DNA from: Algoriphagus chordae
Lineage (GTDB): Bacteria > Bacteroidota > Bacteroidia > Cytophagales > Cyclobacteriaceae
Reading direction: 5' to 3'
NCBI RefSeq assembly: GCF_003254055.1
Contig: NZ_QKZT01000003.1
Span: 124,001-188,000 of the forward strand
Length of the DNA stretch: 64,000 nt
Positions 44,186 through 53,532 of this stretch are shown piece after piece. The notes under the pieces were generated by a model, which was not told the origin of the DNA, ran no database searches, and worked only from the letters and a program-made list of their open reading frames with translations. The translations under genes and the position numbers were made by a program. Numbering within the stretch: the stretch's first letter is position 1; every line of letters starts with the position of its first letter.

Positions 44186-45454
44186 TTATTCTGTTTTAAC
44201 CTTCTCTAGATCAAATAGATCTGAGATTATTTGGATCATTTCTTCCGCTTGGTCACGCTGACAAGCAGCTCTAAGTTGTACTACCGGAACTTTGAGGATT
44301 TTTTGCATCATACTCTTTGTGATTTTGTCGATCACAGCAAATTCCTTTTTATCAGCATTTTTCGTAAACCTCGCCATCTCTTCTTGACGGATTTGCTCTA
44401 AAGCTTTCTTAAGTTTATTGATAGTAGGAGAGGCGATCATTTCTTTTTTCCAATCGAAAAACTCACTAATGCTCTCCTCAATTATATCTTCCACTTTTGG
44501 TACAGAAGCCAATCTCTTTTCCAGGGTTTCAGAAGCTTTACTTCGAATGTTGTCTACATTATAAAGCACTACACCAGGAACATCTTCTACGGAAGTCTCT
44601 ATGCTTCGAGGTACTGAGAGGTCTACTAGTAATTTGTAACTGTTGATCTGGAATTTATTGACCAGCTCCTTGGTGATAAAAGGTTCTGATCGCTGAATAG
44701 AACAAACTATTACATCGGCTTCCTCCATAGCCTCAAGGCAGTTCTCAAAAGGAACTACTTCAAATCCCATTTCCGCAGCGATAGTTTCTGCTTTGGATTG
44801 TGTTCTATTGGTGATCTTGACTTTCGCAGTAGGGATATGAACCATATTCTTGGCTACATCTTCACCGATTTCACCTACTCCAATCAATAGTATTCTTGGT
44901 TCAAAGGTGTTTGAAGTCAAACTTTCTATCAATTCAATCGCAGCATAAGATAAGGATGCCGCCCCATCTCTGAAGGCTGTTTCTTGTACGATACGCTTAT
45001 TGGTAAAAAAGACGGTATGCATCAATCGATGAAGAAACGGACCCGTCATATTCAAATCAGCAGAAGCCTGATAGGATCTTTTCACCTGATTGGAAATCTG
45101 AATATCACCTACGACCTGAGCTTCCAATCCCATAGATACCCTGAACAAATGCCTGATTGCGGCTTTGTCATTATTGAAAATCTCAAAATATTCTAGGTAA
45201 TTAACGATATCAGTCAGGCCTTTCTCAAGTCCTATCAGCTTAATGATCTCAGTGCTTATGTCTAGATCATGGCTGTAATAGACTTCAGTTCTATTGCAGG
45301 TGGAAAGTATCAATGCATCATTTAAGCTAAAAAAGTCCTTGAGCTTCAGTAATATAGCGTGTATAGCCTTATCGTCCAGAGAAATGATTTCCCGGATTTG
45401 TACAGGTGCATTTTTATGTGATAGACTGAGGGCTCTTAATTTGACTTGCATCAT
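44186..45454 (-). CDS. hemA: Glutamyl-tRNA reductase
   Basis: Reduces glutamyl-tRNA to glutamate-1-semialdehyde, the first committed step of haem synthesis by the C5 route. The 422-residue protein has catalytic Cys53 in LSTCNRTEVYY, the NADPH loop LLIGVGEIGEDVA and a C-terminal dimerisation domain. Its partner hemL is encoded at 19.2 kb. Start is one of two adjacent ATGs (45454 or 45451). TAAATTTG on the minus strand (45478-45471) is a likely -7 box. Confidence 0.95.
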   Translation of the reverse strand: MMQVKLRALSLSHKNAPVQIREIISLDDKAIHAILLKLKDFFSLNDALILSTCNRTEVYYSHDLDISTEIIKLIGLEKGLTDIVNYLEYFEIFNNDKAAIRHLFRVSMGLEAQVVGDIQISNQVKRSYQASADLNMTGPFLHRLMHTVFFTNKRIVQETAFRDGAASLSYAAIELIESLTSNTFEPRILLIGVGEIGEDVAKNMVHIPTAKVKITNRTQSKAETIAAEMGFEVVPFENCLEAMEEADVIVCSIQRSEPFITKELVNKFQINSYKLLVDLSVPRSIETSVEDVPGVVLYNVDNIRSKASETLEKRLASVPKVEDIIEESISEFFDWKKEMIASPTINKLKKALEQIRQEEMARFTKNADKKEFAVIDKITKSMMQKILKVPVVQLRAACQRDQAEEMIQIISDLFDLEKVKTE

Positions 45455-45470
45455 GTATAAGCTTGGACTG

Positions 45471-45478
45471 CAAATTTA
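45471..45478 (-). promoter_or_regulatory. -7 box TAAATTTG before hemA
   Basis: Exact match to TAnnTTTG on the minus strand, 17 bases before the start codon. The -33 TTTG is not seen at the expected distance. Confidence 0.4.
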
Positions 45479-45495
45479 ACAGACATAGGCACGGG

Positions 45496-45515
45496 ACCTG
45501 CCATTTCGGGCAGGT
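45496..45515. repeat. Short perfect hairpin, interspersed type
   Basis: ACCTGCC-ATTTCG-GGCAGGT is a 7-bp perfect stem between divergent hemA and the ComEA-like gene, of a type repeated between genes in this phylum by recollection. It overlaps where the hemA -33 element would lie. Confidence 0.5.
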
Positions 45516-45644
45516 ATCTATTAATTTGTAACCTGTCTAAATAACTTTCAAGTATTAGGATACAAATATAGTGGTTCTTGATTTACTAGACTAAAACTAT
45601 TATCTTATGTAATTGATAGTTTATGTCACCTTTTTTGATGAACT

Positions 45645-46328
45645 ATGGTCGCTAGATTTTTTTATTGGATGAAAGTATATCTGGGGTTTTCCAGAAAAGA
45701 GTCACGAGGTTTTGTGCTGCTCATCCCCGTTTTGCTACTACTCGTTATTTCCAGCCCTGTTTATAAAGCTATTAGAACCTCAAAATCAGAGAATTTTCAT
45801 CTGCAGTATTTAGCGAGTATTGATAGTCTTGAGAAGTCAGGATTTGTCCTGCTTACTTCGCCTTTTCCGGTGTTTAATCCTCAAGATACCATTGTAAAGA
45901 AGTCAAATTCTAAACAGCTTGAAAACCTAAACCGAATCCCATTTTCTGAAGCAGATTCTGTCACCCTCCAAATAGTGCCTGGAATTGGGCAAAGTACCGC
46001 TGGTAGGATCGTGAAGTTTAGAGAAAGTCTTGGTGGGCTTCATAGCAAAAGTCAGCTCTCTGAAGTGTATGGACTGAAACCAGAGACAATTGATGCAATC
46101 TGGGAATATTTTGATTTTTCTCCAGCGATTTTTAGGAAGATTAAAATCAATCAAGTTGAAATTGATGAGCTAAGGCAACATCCTTATGTCAGTTATGCGG
46201 AGGCGAAAGTCATAGTCGCCTTTAGAGATCAACATGGTGATTACCAGAACTCTGATGACCTTCTAAAGATAAAGATTTTCAAGCAGGAATGGATCAATAA
46301 AATTTCTCCATACTTAGATTTTCAATAA
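45645..46328 (+). CDS. ComEA-like helix-hairpin-helix protein
   Basis: A 227-residue protein with one membrane segment (residues about 24-42) and two helix-hairpin-helix motifs: VTLQIVPGIGQSTAGRIVKF (about 105-124) and IDELRQHPYVSYAEAKVIVA (about 171-190). ComEA proteins bind incoming DNA in natural transformation, and this is the usual Bacteroidota annotation. Lone gene with no other com genes nearby, so a role in uptake is an inference. Confidence 0.8.
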   Translation: MVARFFYWMKVYLGFSRKESRGFVLLIPVLLLLVISSPVYKAIRTSKSENFHLQYLASIDSLEKSGFVLLTSPFPVFNPQDTIVKKSNSKQLENLNRIPFSEADSVTLQIVPGIGQSTAGRIVKFRESLGGLHSKSQLSEVYGLKPETIDAIWEYFDFSPAIFRKIKINQVEIDELRQHPYVSYAEAKVIVAFRDQHGDYQNSDDLLKIKIFKQEWINKISPYLDFQ

Positions 46329-46378
46329 TAGGGCAAATTCACTATTCCCAACTGAGTGATTTTCCCCATCTTTGGATC

Positions 46379-46852
46379 ATGGATTCTCACTTGGATCAGA
46401 TTCAATTACCCAAACTTAATTTGCCACATTTCGAGCCACAGCTTCAGGAGAAGGATGGGAAGTTTTGGGTGTTTGATTCGCTACGCAAAAAACAGTTGGT
46501 ATTGACCCCCGAAGAATGGGTTCGACAGCATTGGATTAATTTCCTGATCAACCAATTGAAATTCCCCAAGGGGCTATTGGCCATGGAAAAAGGCTTGCTC
46601 TACAATAAATTGCTCAAGCGGACTGATCTCGTTGTCTGGGATAAAAGTGGAAATCCTTATTTATTGATAGAATGCAAAGCACCCAAAGTGAAATTGACGC
46701 AAAAAACAATCGAACAGGCATGCATGTATCATAAAAAATTGAAAACGCCATTTTTGCTCATTAGTAATGGATTACAACATATTTGCTTGAGTTTTGATGC
46801 TATGGAGGAGAAGTTTACACAAGAGAAAAATTTTCCAGAACCTCCGATTTAA
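46379..46852 (+). CDS. HsdR N-terminal-like (HSDR_N_2) nuclease-fold protein
   Basis: A 157-residue stand-alone protein with the PD-(D/E)xK pattern of the type I restriction R-subunit N-terminus: KRTDLVVWDKSG followed by LLIECKAPKVKLTQ (Asp, Glu and Lys of the active site), then QACMYHKKL and FLLISNGLQH. There is no methylase or helicase gene next to it. It is widespread as a single gene in Bacteroidota; its role is not established. It sits 50 bases after the ComEA-like gene. Confidence 0.82.
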   Translation: MDSHLDQIQLPKLNLPHFEPQLQEKDGKFWVFDSLRKKQLVLTPEEWVRQHWINFLINQLKFPKGLLAMEKGLLYNKLLKRTDLVVWDKSGNPYLLIECKAPKVKLTQKTIEQACMYHKKLKTPFLLISNGLQHICLSFDAMEEKFTQEKNFPEPPI

Positions 46853-46863
46853 ATCCTGTGTTG

Positions 46864-46871
46864 TAAATTTG
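46864..46871 (+). promoter_or_regulatory. -7 box TAAATTTG before the Crp/Fnr gene
   Basis: Exact TAnnTTTG match 35 bases before the ATG at 46906; no well-placed TTTG upstream. Confidence 0.35.
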
Positions 46872-46905
46872 TCGTTATAATAACCTGAAATTATCTCATC
46901 TAAGT

Positions 46906-47619
46906 ATGTCCAAGCCCGATTCAGTTCATCCTTGTGATCTTTGTTCCAGTCGGAGATTTTCTATGTTTTCTGATCTTACCAAAGAACAGGCATGTAATAT
47001 TTCTGATAATAAAAACATGATTTCTCACCGAAAAGGGCAAATGCTTTATTACGAAGGAGCAAAGCCACTAGGGGTTTTTTGTGTGAATGCTGGAGTAATC
47101 AAGATTTTCAAAACTGCTTCTAATGGCAAGGATCAGATCATTCACTTGGCAAAAACAGGTGATCTATTAGGGTACTCAGCCTTACTAGGAGAGGAAAATT
47201 ACACGAATTCTGCGATGGTGATAGAGGATGCCAAAATCTGTTTTATTCCAAAAGAAAATTTCCTCAAGGCATTGATTAGTAATGGGCCTTTTTTCAGAAG
47301 ACTTACCAAAGCGCTTAGCAATGAAATAGGGGTGATGGAAGAAAAATTGGTCGATGCTTCGCAAAAGAGTATTCGAGAGAGATTAGCTTATTTGATTGTG
47401 CAGTTGGCAAATTCTTATGGAATGGATGGTGGAGGTCATCAGCAGATCAATTTGGTCTTGAGTCGTGAGGAAATAGCCGGCTTGATCGGTACTGCCACCG
47501 AGTCAGTTATTCGATTATTGTCAGAATTCAAAAAGGATAAATTGATTGAGTTTGAAGGTAAAAAAATCATTATTCTAGATAAGGAAGGTTTAGTCAAGCT
47601 ATCAGATTTTTATGCCTAA
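46906..47619 (+). CDS. Crp/Fnr family transcriptional regulator
   Basis: A 237-residue regulator with an N-terminal cyclic-nucleotide-binding-type beta barrel (about 25-140) and a Crp-type winged helix (about 155-230; LSREEIAGLIGTATESVIRLL). The N-terminus has HPCDLCSSR (Cys10, Cys13), reminiscent of FNR iron-sulfur ligands, but I cannot place the full set of four. It heads a run of redox genes (rhodanese, polyferredoxin, FAD oxidoreductase) it might control. Confidence 0.9.
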   Translation: MSKPDSVHPCDLCSSRRFSMFSDLTKEQACNISDNKNMISHRKGQMLYYEGAKPLGVFCVNAGVIKIFKTASNGKDQIIHLAKTGDLLGYSALLGEENYTNSAMVIEDAKICFIPKENFLKALISNGPFFRRLTKALSNEIGVMEEKLVDASQKSIRERLAYLIVQLANSYGMDGGGHQQINLVLSREEIAGLIGTATESVIRLLSEFKKDKLIEFEGKKIIILDKEGLVKLSDFYA

Positions 47620-47655
47620 ACTGAACATGATAGCTTCTATGTGGGTTGTGCTGGT

Positions 47656-48165
47656 ATGAAGTCAACATGCACTAGAAACACGCTTTCGCTAATTATCCTA
47701 ATTTTATTTTTGCATTTTTCCAGTGATTTGGCAGCCCAATCGGTTGCCTACAAAGCGCTGCTTTCTACACTTTATGATTCTGATTTTCCTATTGTAAAAC
47801 CTGCTGAATTGACGGATTTGAGCAAATATCAGATTGTTGACACCAGAGAAAAAGAAGAATTCGAAGTAAGCCATCTGAAAGGAGCCAATTGGGTTGGTTA
47901 CGATACTTTTAGCATTGATAATGTGTCCGGATTGGATAAGAATCAGCCCGTTTTGGTGTATTGTACTGTCGGAGCTAGGTCTCAAGAGATTGGCAAAAAG
48001 CTCAAAGAAGCAGGATTCAACCAAGTTTATAATCTATACGGTGGCTTGATCGAATGGGCGAATGAAAAAAAACCAATTTTTCATGAGGGCTCGCAAACCA
48101 ATAAAGTCCATACCTATTCCAAATCTTGGGGAATTTGGCTGACCAAAGGAGAAAAGGTTTATTAA
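47656..48165 (+). CDS. Exported rhodanese-like sulfurtransferase
   Basis: A 169-residue protein with a signal peptide (LSLIILILFLHFSSDLAAQS) and a single rhodanese domain. The active-site loop YCTVGARS has catalytic Cys103; VDTREKEEFEVSHLKGA is the conserved substrate-side motif. I take the ATG at 47656 rather than a GTG at 47641. It lies between the Fnr-like regulator and a DUF547 lipoprotein and probably handles sulfane sulfur or thiols in the periplasm. Confidence 0.85.
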   Translation: MKSTCTRNTLSLIILILFLHFSSDLAAQSVAYKALLSTLYDSDFPIVKPAELTDLSKYQIVDTREKEEFEVSHLKGANWVGYDTFSIDNVSGLDKNQPVLVYCTVGARSQEIGKKLKEAGFNQVYNLYGGLIEWANEKKPIFHEGSQTNKVHTYSKSWGIWLTKGEKVY

Positions 48166-48254
48166 AAGCCTCTTTTGGTCTTCAACCCGACCAATTCCTA
48201 TTTCATCAAATCCTTATTTTGAATCGGATCGTAAATCATCCTAAACAATTTCTT

Positions 48255-49019
48255 ATGAAAAATCTAAAAATACATATTGCCCTATTCTTCAGTATGGTTC
48301 TTTTGAGCTGTCAAAGCTCCGTGCCAGGAATGGCAGGCACAAGTCCTCCGAGCAACAAAGCTTGGAATGAATTGCTCAAGGCAAATGTGAGTGCCGATGG
48401 AAAAGTGAATTACAAAGGATTCATTAAGGAGAAAGCAAAACTGGAAGCCTATGTGAAAAGCATCAGCGAAAATGCTCCCGATCGCAAAACATGGTCAAAA
48501 AACGAGCAATTGGCGTATTGGATTAATGCTTACAATGCTTTTACCGTGAAATTGATTGTGGACAATTATCCAGTAGAAAGTATCAAAGACCTGGGGCCAA
48601 AATTGAAAATTCCGATGATCAAGGACGTCTGGCATTACAAGTTTTTCAAAATTGGAGGTGAGGATTCCAGTCTAGATGAGATCGAGCATTCGATTTTGAG
48701 AAAAGAATTTGAAGAACCTAGAATCCACTTCGCTATTAACTGTGCTTCTGTTTCCTGTCCGCCTTTGCTCAATGAAGCTTTCGAGGCAGATACTATCGAT
48801 GCTCAATTGGATAAGGTCGCCAAAGGCTTTATCAACGATTCCTCTAGGAATAAAATTACTGCTGAATCCGCACAGGTGTCATCTATTTTCTCATGGTTCA
48901 AAGGTGATTTCACCAAGAATGGCGATCTAATAGACTTCTTGAATAAGTACAGTACCACTAAAATCAAATCCTCTGCAAAAGTGAGCTATTTGGATTATGA
49001 TTGGAATCTGAACGAATAG
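48255..49019 (+). CDS. DUF547 lipoprotein
   Basis: A 254-residue lipoprotein (MVLLSC lipobox, Cys at about residue 17) with the DUF547 domain (about 70-200): YWINAYNAFTVKLIVDNYP and FAINCASVSCPPLLNEAF. The conserved Cys and the papain-like look of some DUF547 descriptions are suggestive, but no function is established. The frame is open further upstream to 48126, overlapping the rhodanese gene, but the ATG at 48255 gives the lipoprotein signal. Confidence 0.85.
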   Translation: MKNLKIHIALFFSMVLLSCQSSVPGMAGTSPPSNKAWNELLKANVSADGKVNYKGFIKEKAKLEAYVKSISENAPDRKTWSKNEQLAYWINAYNAFTVKLIVDNYPVESIKDLGPKLKIPMIKDVWHYKFFKIGGEDSSLDEIEHSILRKEFEEPRIHFAINCASVSCPPLLNEAFEADTIDAQLDKVAKGFINDSSRNKITAESAQVSSIFSWFKGDFTKNGDLIDFLNKYSTTKIKSSAKVSYLDYDWNLNE

Positions 49020-49070
49020 AACCAAGTTTTTGGTAAATTTCAAATTGAGTCTTATTTCAACCCCAACCCA

Positions 49071-50426
49071 ATGAGTTCAAACCGCCATGTAGTCATCATC
49101 GGCAATGGAATAGCAGGTGTCACCTGTGCCAGACAGCTTCGTAAGCTGGATGATTCGGTCAGAATTACGCTGATATCAGGTGAGTCCAAATACTTTTTTT
49201 CAAGAACTGCCCTCATGTATGTGTTCATGGGGCACATGGAATTCAAGCATACACAGCCTTATGAAAATTGGTTTTGGGAGAAAAATAGGATTGAGCTAAA
49301 AGAAGCTTGGGTGAAATCAATTGATTACGCTGCTAAGAATCTACATTTCGAGTCTGGCGAAAATATGGGCTATGATGAACTTGTGATCGCCACAGGTTCT
49401 AAGCCGAATAAGTTTGGCTGGCCGGGTGAAGACCTACAAGGAGTACAGGGTTTGTATTCCAAACAAGATTTGGAGCTGATGGAAGAAAACACACATGAGG
49501 GTGTAAAGCGAGCAGTGATAGTAGGTGGAGGTTTGATCGGAATTGAGATGGCAGAAATGCTTGCTTATAAGAAGATTCCAGTAACTTTTTTGGTGAGAGA
49601 ATCCAGCTTTTGGAGCAATGTACTTCCCAAAGAGGAATCAGAGCTAGTGGGCCGGCATATGCGAGAGCATCACATAGATTTGAGGTTAGGCGAAGAATTG
49701 AATGAAATTATCTCTGATCAGAATGCCCGTGTAAAAGCTATCAAAACGAAATCAGGTGAGGAGATTCAGTGTCAATTTGTAGGCCTCACGGCTGGTGTAA
49801 AGCCGAGTATTGACTTTCTCAGAAATACCGAATTGGGAGTTAATCGCGGCGTTAAGGTCAACTTTGGCTTCCAGACCAATATTCCAAATGTGTATTCCAT
49901 AGGTGATTGCGCCGAGTTTCATGAGGCTCCGGCTTCTGACCGCAAGCAGGTAGAGCAAGTTTGGTATACTGGAAGGATGCATGGTGAGACCTTAGGGCAT
50001 ATTTTGGCTGGTAAAAAGATCACTTATAAACCAGGTATTTGGTTTAATTCAGCTAAGTTTCTGGATATAGAATATCAGACCTACGGCACGGTCCCAGCTA
50101 GCTGGGATGCTGAAAAAGTTAAGTCCTTTTATTGGGAGCATGCTGGAGGGAAAATCTCTTTTCGAATGCTAATGGACCTGCAGGACAAAATTCTCGGTGT
50201 GAATAATTTTGGTTTTCGGCTCAGACATGAGTTTTTCGATCAGGCGATCGGAGAAGCTTGGGATGGAGCTAAGGTGATTTCCAAACTCGATAAGGCCAAC
50301 TTTGATCCGGAGTTTTTCGCGCCTTATTATATAGAAATTCAAAAGGCCTTTAAAGACCAATTCGGAGGAAATGTCAAAGTTTCCAAAAAATCATTTATCC
50401 AAAAATTATTCGGAGCAAGCGTATGA
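49071..50426 (+). CDS. NAD(P)/FAD-dependent oxidoreductase
   Basis: A 451-residue flavoprotein of the pyridine nucleotide-disulfide oxidoreductase class. FAD binding: VVIIGNGIAGVTCARQL (residues 6-22); NAD binding: AVIVGGGLIGIEMAEML (about 144-160); second FAD motif: VYSIGDCAEF. It resembles the NirB/rubredoxin-reductase branch without the iron-sulfur or sirohaem domains. The next gene is a polyferredoxin, so it probably feeds electrons to or from it. Substrate unknown. Confidence 0.85.
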   Translation: MSSNRHVVIIGNGIAGVTCARQLRKLDDSVRITLISGESKYFFSRTALMYVFMGHMEFKHTQPYENWFWEKNRIELKEAWVKSIDYAAKNLHFESGENMGYDELVIATGSKPNKFGWPGEDLQGVQGLYSKQDLELMEENTHEGVKRAVIVGGGLIGIEMAEMLAYKKIPVTFLVRESSFWSNVLPKEESELVGRHMREHHIDLRLGEELNEIISDQNARVKAIKTKSGEEIQCQFVGLTAGVKPSIDFLRNTELGVNRGVKVNFGFQTNIPNVYSIGDCAEFHEAPASDRKQVEQVWYTGRMHGETLGHILAGKKITYKPGIWFNSAKFLDIEYQTYGTVPASWDAEKVKSFYWEHAGGKISFRMLMDLQDKILGVNNFGFRLRHEFFDQAIGEAWDGAKVISKLDKANFDPEFFAPYYIEIQKAFKDQFGGNVKVSKKSFIQKLFGASV

Positions 50427-50514
50427 AATCGAACATGATGATTATGTCAAATGTAGGAATGATGAATAACCATGTGAGATTCCATGTGTCCTATAAAAAT
50501 CAAATTATATACAC

Positions 50515-52059
50515 ATGAAAGTGATTCAAAGTTTAGGCATTCTATTGTTTTTGGTAGGCTTGACAGTCTTTACTGTGATGCCGTTTTTAGGAGATTACAC
50601 ACTCACTGAAGATCAAGTTTTAGCCAATACAAAGGATATCCATCAAGAGAAAATGGCTGAGATTCTTTCGCCTATGTATGGGGAGACTTATTCATCCAAT
50701 TTCTCATTAATTTCTGCCTACAATGAGAATTTTAATGAATATAATGAAGCTCTAAAAGCTGAATCCAAATGGGATGATGTGATCTGGGACGATTATAGTT
50801 TGCCGCTGGCGCAAAGTTCACTGAGCAGTCCTGTACGGGATAACCCATGGTTATTCTTTGGTTTATCCATTGGCTTGGCTGTTTTGGGAGGACTGATGTA
50901 CAATCTGCCCAAGTATCGTGGCGAACCAGCAGGAATCAAAAACAATGGGATTTTTCATTCTGCCATGAAAAATCGTGGCTGGATGGGAATGATTACGGGA
51001 GCCTATTTGATTCTTTTCTACATCATTTTGTATTGGTTTCCAGCCTATATCGTCAATCAAATCTGGATGGTAACTCCCCTCAGTATGCTTCTGAGCGGTA
51101 ATCCTGCTAGTCAGTGGTTTCTCTATGGTACGATTTACACACTTGCCATCACAGTAATGGGAGTGAGGATGTTCAGAAAGTATAGAGGAAATAAATATCA
51201 GCAACTTCGCACGGCATCGGTGATGTTTTTCCAGACGGCTTTTGCATTTCTGATTCCCGAGATTTTGGTATTGCTGAATCAGCCTTACTTTGATTTCAAA
51301 AATATCTGGCCTCTGGATTACGATTTCTTCTACGATTATCAGATCGATACCTTCTTGAGTTCGGGGGGTGTTGGGATGTTTATGTTGATTTGGGGGATAT
51401 TGCTCATTGTCATTGGCGTGCCGACTTTCACTTATTTCTTTGGGAAGCGATGGTATTGTTCCTGGGTTTGCGGCTGTGGTGGTTTGGCAGAAACGCTTGG
51501 AGATCCCTATCGCCAGCTTTCGGATAAGTCAGTGAAAGCATGGAAGTACGAGAGAGTTATCATTCACAGCGTTTTGGTGTTGGCGGTGGTGATGACGGCT
51601 TTGACCATTGTCAATTATTTTTCTGGCTTTGCACTTTTAGGGAATGTCACGAACCAATTACATTCGTTTTATGGTTTTGCCATTGGTTCGGTATTCGCGG
51701 GCGTGGTCGGAACAGGATTTTATCCTTTCATGGGAAACCGTGTTTGGTGTAGATTTGGCTGTCCACTGGCTGCCTATTTAGGCTTGGTTCAGCGCTTCAA
51801 ATCACGATTCAGAATCACCACAAACGGCGGGCAGTGTATCTCCTGTGGCAATTGCTCTACGCATTGCGAGATGGGAATTGATGTTCGCTGGTATGCACAA
51901 AGAGGGCAGGAAATCGTGAGATCTAGCTGCGTAGGATGTGGAGTTTGTTCTTCAGTGTGTCCTCGTGGCGTACTGAATTTGGAAAATGGCCCAGAAGAAA
52001 ATCGAATCAACGAAATGCCAATAATTATTGGAAATGATTCCATCAAGATAAATGCGTAA
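50515..52059 (+). CDS. NosR/NapH-like membrane polyferredoxin
   Basis: A 514-residue membrane protein with at least six hydrophobic helices. It has two 4Fe-4S motifs near the C-terminus, CISCGNCSTHCEMG and CVGCGVCSSVCPRG, and membrane-proximal cysteines in WYCSWVCGCGG and VWCRFGCPLAAYLG, the arrangement of NosR/NapH/CcoG proteins. Those carry electrons across or along the membrane. No nos, nap or cco genes lie in the window, so the partner is open; the flavoprotein upstream is the nearest candidate. The following glycosyltransferase starts at the next base. Confidence 0.85.
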   Translation: MKVIQSLGILLFLVGLTVFTVMPFLGDYTLTEDQVLANTKDIHQEKMAEILSPMYGETYSSNFSLISAYNENFNEYNEALKAESKWDDVIWDDYSLPLAQSSLSSPVRDNPWLFFGLSIGLAVLGGLMYNLPKYRGEPAGIKNNGIFHSAMKNRGWMGMITGAYLILFYIILYWFPAYIVNQIWMVTPLSMLLSGNPASQWFLYGTIYTLAITVMGVRMFRKYRGNKYQQLRTASVMFFQTAFAFLIPEILVLLNQPYFDFKNIWPLDYDFFYDYQIDTFLSSGGVGMFMLIWGILLIVIGVPTFTYFFGKRWYCSWVCGCGGLAETLGDPYRQLSDKSVKAWKYERVIIHSVLVLAVVMTALTIVNYFSGFALLGNVTNQLHSFYGFAIGSVFAGVVGTGFYPFMGNRVWCRFGCPLAAYLGLVQRFKSRFRITTNGGQCISCGNCSTHCEMGIDVRWYAQRGQEIVRSSCVGCGVCSSVCPRGVLNLENGPEENRINEMPIIIGNDSIKINA

Positions 52060-53526
52060 ATGATCTTCTTATATATTTTGATTGGGATTTATGCCCTGGG
52101 AATGCTGTTTATTTTCCTTTACAGCCTTGCTCAAGGGCATTTGCTTTTGAGCTTTCTACGCTCAAAAAAGTACCTTGGAAAAGTGGCTCATCCTCACCCA
52201 GAGAGATGGCCGAAAGTCACCATTCAACTTCCTGTTTTCAATGAGTTGTATGTGGTGGATCGCCTGATTTCAGCTGTCGCCAAAATGAATTATCCTGCTG
52301 ATTTACTTGAAATCCAAGTGTTGGATGATAGTACTGATCAGACTGCTGAGCTTATTCAGAAGAAGATAGCAGAGTTTCCTGAGATCAATTTTCAATACAT
52401 TCATCGGACAGATAGAACTGGATTTAAAGCTGGAGCTTTGAAGGAAGGTTTGGCAAAAGCAAGCGGTGAATTCATTGCGATTTTTGACGCGGACTTTGTC
52501 CCTGATCCTGAATTTTTGCTAAAAACAATTCCTTATTTCTCTTCAGAAAAAGTAGGAATGGTGCAGACGCGATGGACACATTTGAATAAAAACTATTCTC
52601 TATTGACCCGCTTGCAGGCATTTGCTTTGGATGCACATTTTCTGATCGAGCAAATCGGTAGAAATAGTCAACATGCCTTTATCAATTTCAATGGGACTGG
52701 CGGCATTTGGCGCAAGTCCTGTATCATCGATGCGGGAGACTGGCAAGACGATACGCTTACAGAGGATTTGGATCTTAGTTATCGCGCGCAGCGCAAAGGA
52801 TGGGAATTTGTCTACAGACCAGAAATTGAATCCCCAGCCGAGCTTCCACCTATTATGTCCGCAGTCAAGTCACAGCAGTTTCGCTGGACCAAAGGAGGAG
52901 CGGAGTGTGCTGGAAAGCATGCAATAGCAGTTTTGGGTGAAAATTTACCTTTTGGGATCAAGATCCATGCGATGGCACATTTGTTCAATAGCAGTCTTTT
53001 TATCGCAATCTTATTGGTGAGTTTAAGCAGCATTGGAGTTTGGTGGGCAGGAGTTCAAGGTTTGATTTCAGACAATCTCTTCAAAGTTGCTGGCCTGTTT
53101 ATGATAGGTTTTGTCATTATCGCTGGTGTGTATTTGGTTGCGTATTTCTACGAAAAGAGAAGTTTTTGGAGAAGTCTATTTCAAGCGATTTATATGTTAC
53201 CTCTATTCCTTTCTGTTTCTATGGGCTTGGCGTTGCACAATGCACAGGCAGTTTGGGAAGGACTTTCTGGTAAAAAATCACCCTTTATCCGTACGCCTAA
53301 GTTTAATATAGAAGGAGGTACAGGCTTGGAATCCAATAGCTATATCAAATTCAAAATTCCTGCAACTACTTGGATGGAAGGGATTTTAATGCTGGTTTTT
53401 TCAGGCATGGTTGGGCTTCATATTTATTGGGGCACCTTCGAGATGTTACCTTTTCACCTCATGCTCGCCGTAGGGTATGGCCTAGTTTTCTTTTCCTCTT
53501 TCAAAGCCTACAGTTTAGGTAAATAA
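52060..53526 (+). CDS. Processive GT2 glycosyltransferase (cellulose-synthase-like)
   Basis: A 488-residue membrane glycosyltransferase. It has an N-terminal membrane helix (residues 2-20), the GT-A domain with VTIQLPVFNE, LDDSTD, DADF, TEDLDL and the QQFRWTKG processivity motif, and four C-terminal helices. Close Bacteroidota homologues are called cellulose synthase family proteins, but polymer and sugar are not certain. It begins right after the polyferredoxin stop and is followed 6 bases on by a second GT2. Confidence 0.88.
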   Translation: MIFLYILIGIYALGMLFIFLYSLAQGHLLLSFLRSKKYLGKVAHPHPERWPKVTIQLPVFNELYVVDRLISAVAKMNYPADLLEIQVLDDSTDQTAELIQKKIAEFPEINFQYIHRTDRTGFKAGALKEGLAKASGEFIAIFDADFVPDPEFLLKTIPYFSSEKVGMVQTRWTHLNKNYSLLTRLQAFALDAHFLIEQIGRNSQHAFINFNGTGGIWRKSCIIDAGDWQDDTLTEDLDLSYRAQRKGWEFVYRPEIESPAELPPIMSAVKSQQFRWTKGGAECAGKHAIAVLGENLPFGIKIHAMAHLFNSSLFIAILLVSLSSIGVWWAGVQGLISDNLFKVAGLFMIGFVIIAGVYLVAYFYEKRSFWRSLFQAIYMLPLFLSVSMGLALHNAQAVWEGLSGKKSPFIRTPKFNIEGGTGLESNSYIKFKIPATTWMEGILMLVFSGMVGLHIYWGTFEMLPFHLMLAVGYGLVFFSSFKAYSLGK

Positions 53527-53532
53527 GTTCTG

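Noticed and set aside
45496..45515. Hairpin upstream of hemA considered as a haem-related riboswitch
   Set aside because: Only a 7-bp stem with no conserved aptamer features; it looks like a common interspersed repeat.
46379..46852. Part of a type I restriction-modification system
   Set aside because: No hsdM, hsdS or helicase domain lies nearby; the protein is a stand-alone domain.
48126..48254. Longer start for the DUF547 protein overlapping the rhodanese gene
   Set aside because: It would bury the lipoprotein signal peptide 43 residues inside the protein.
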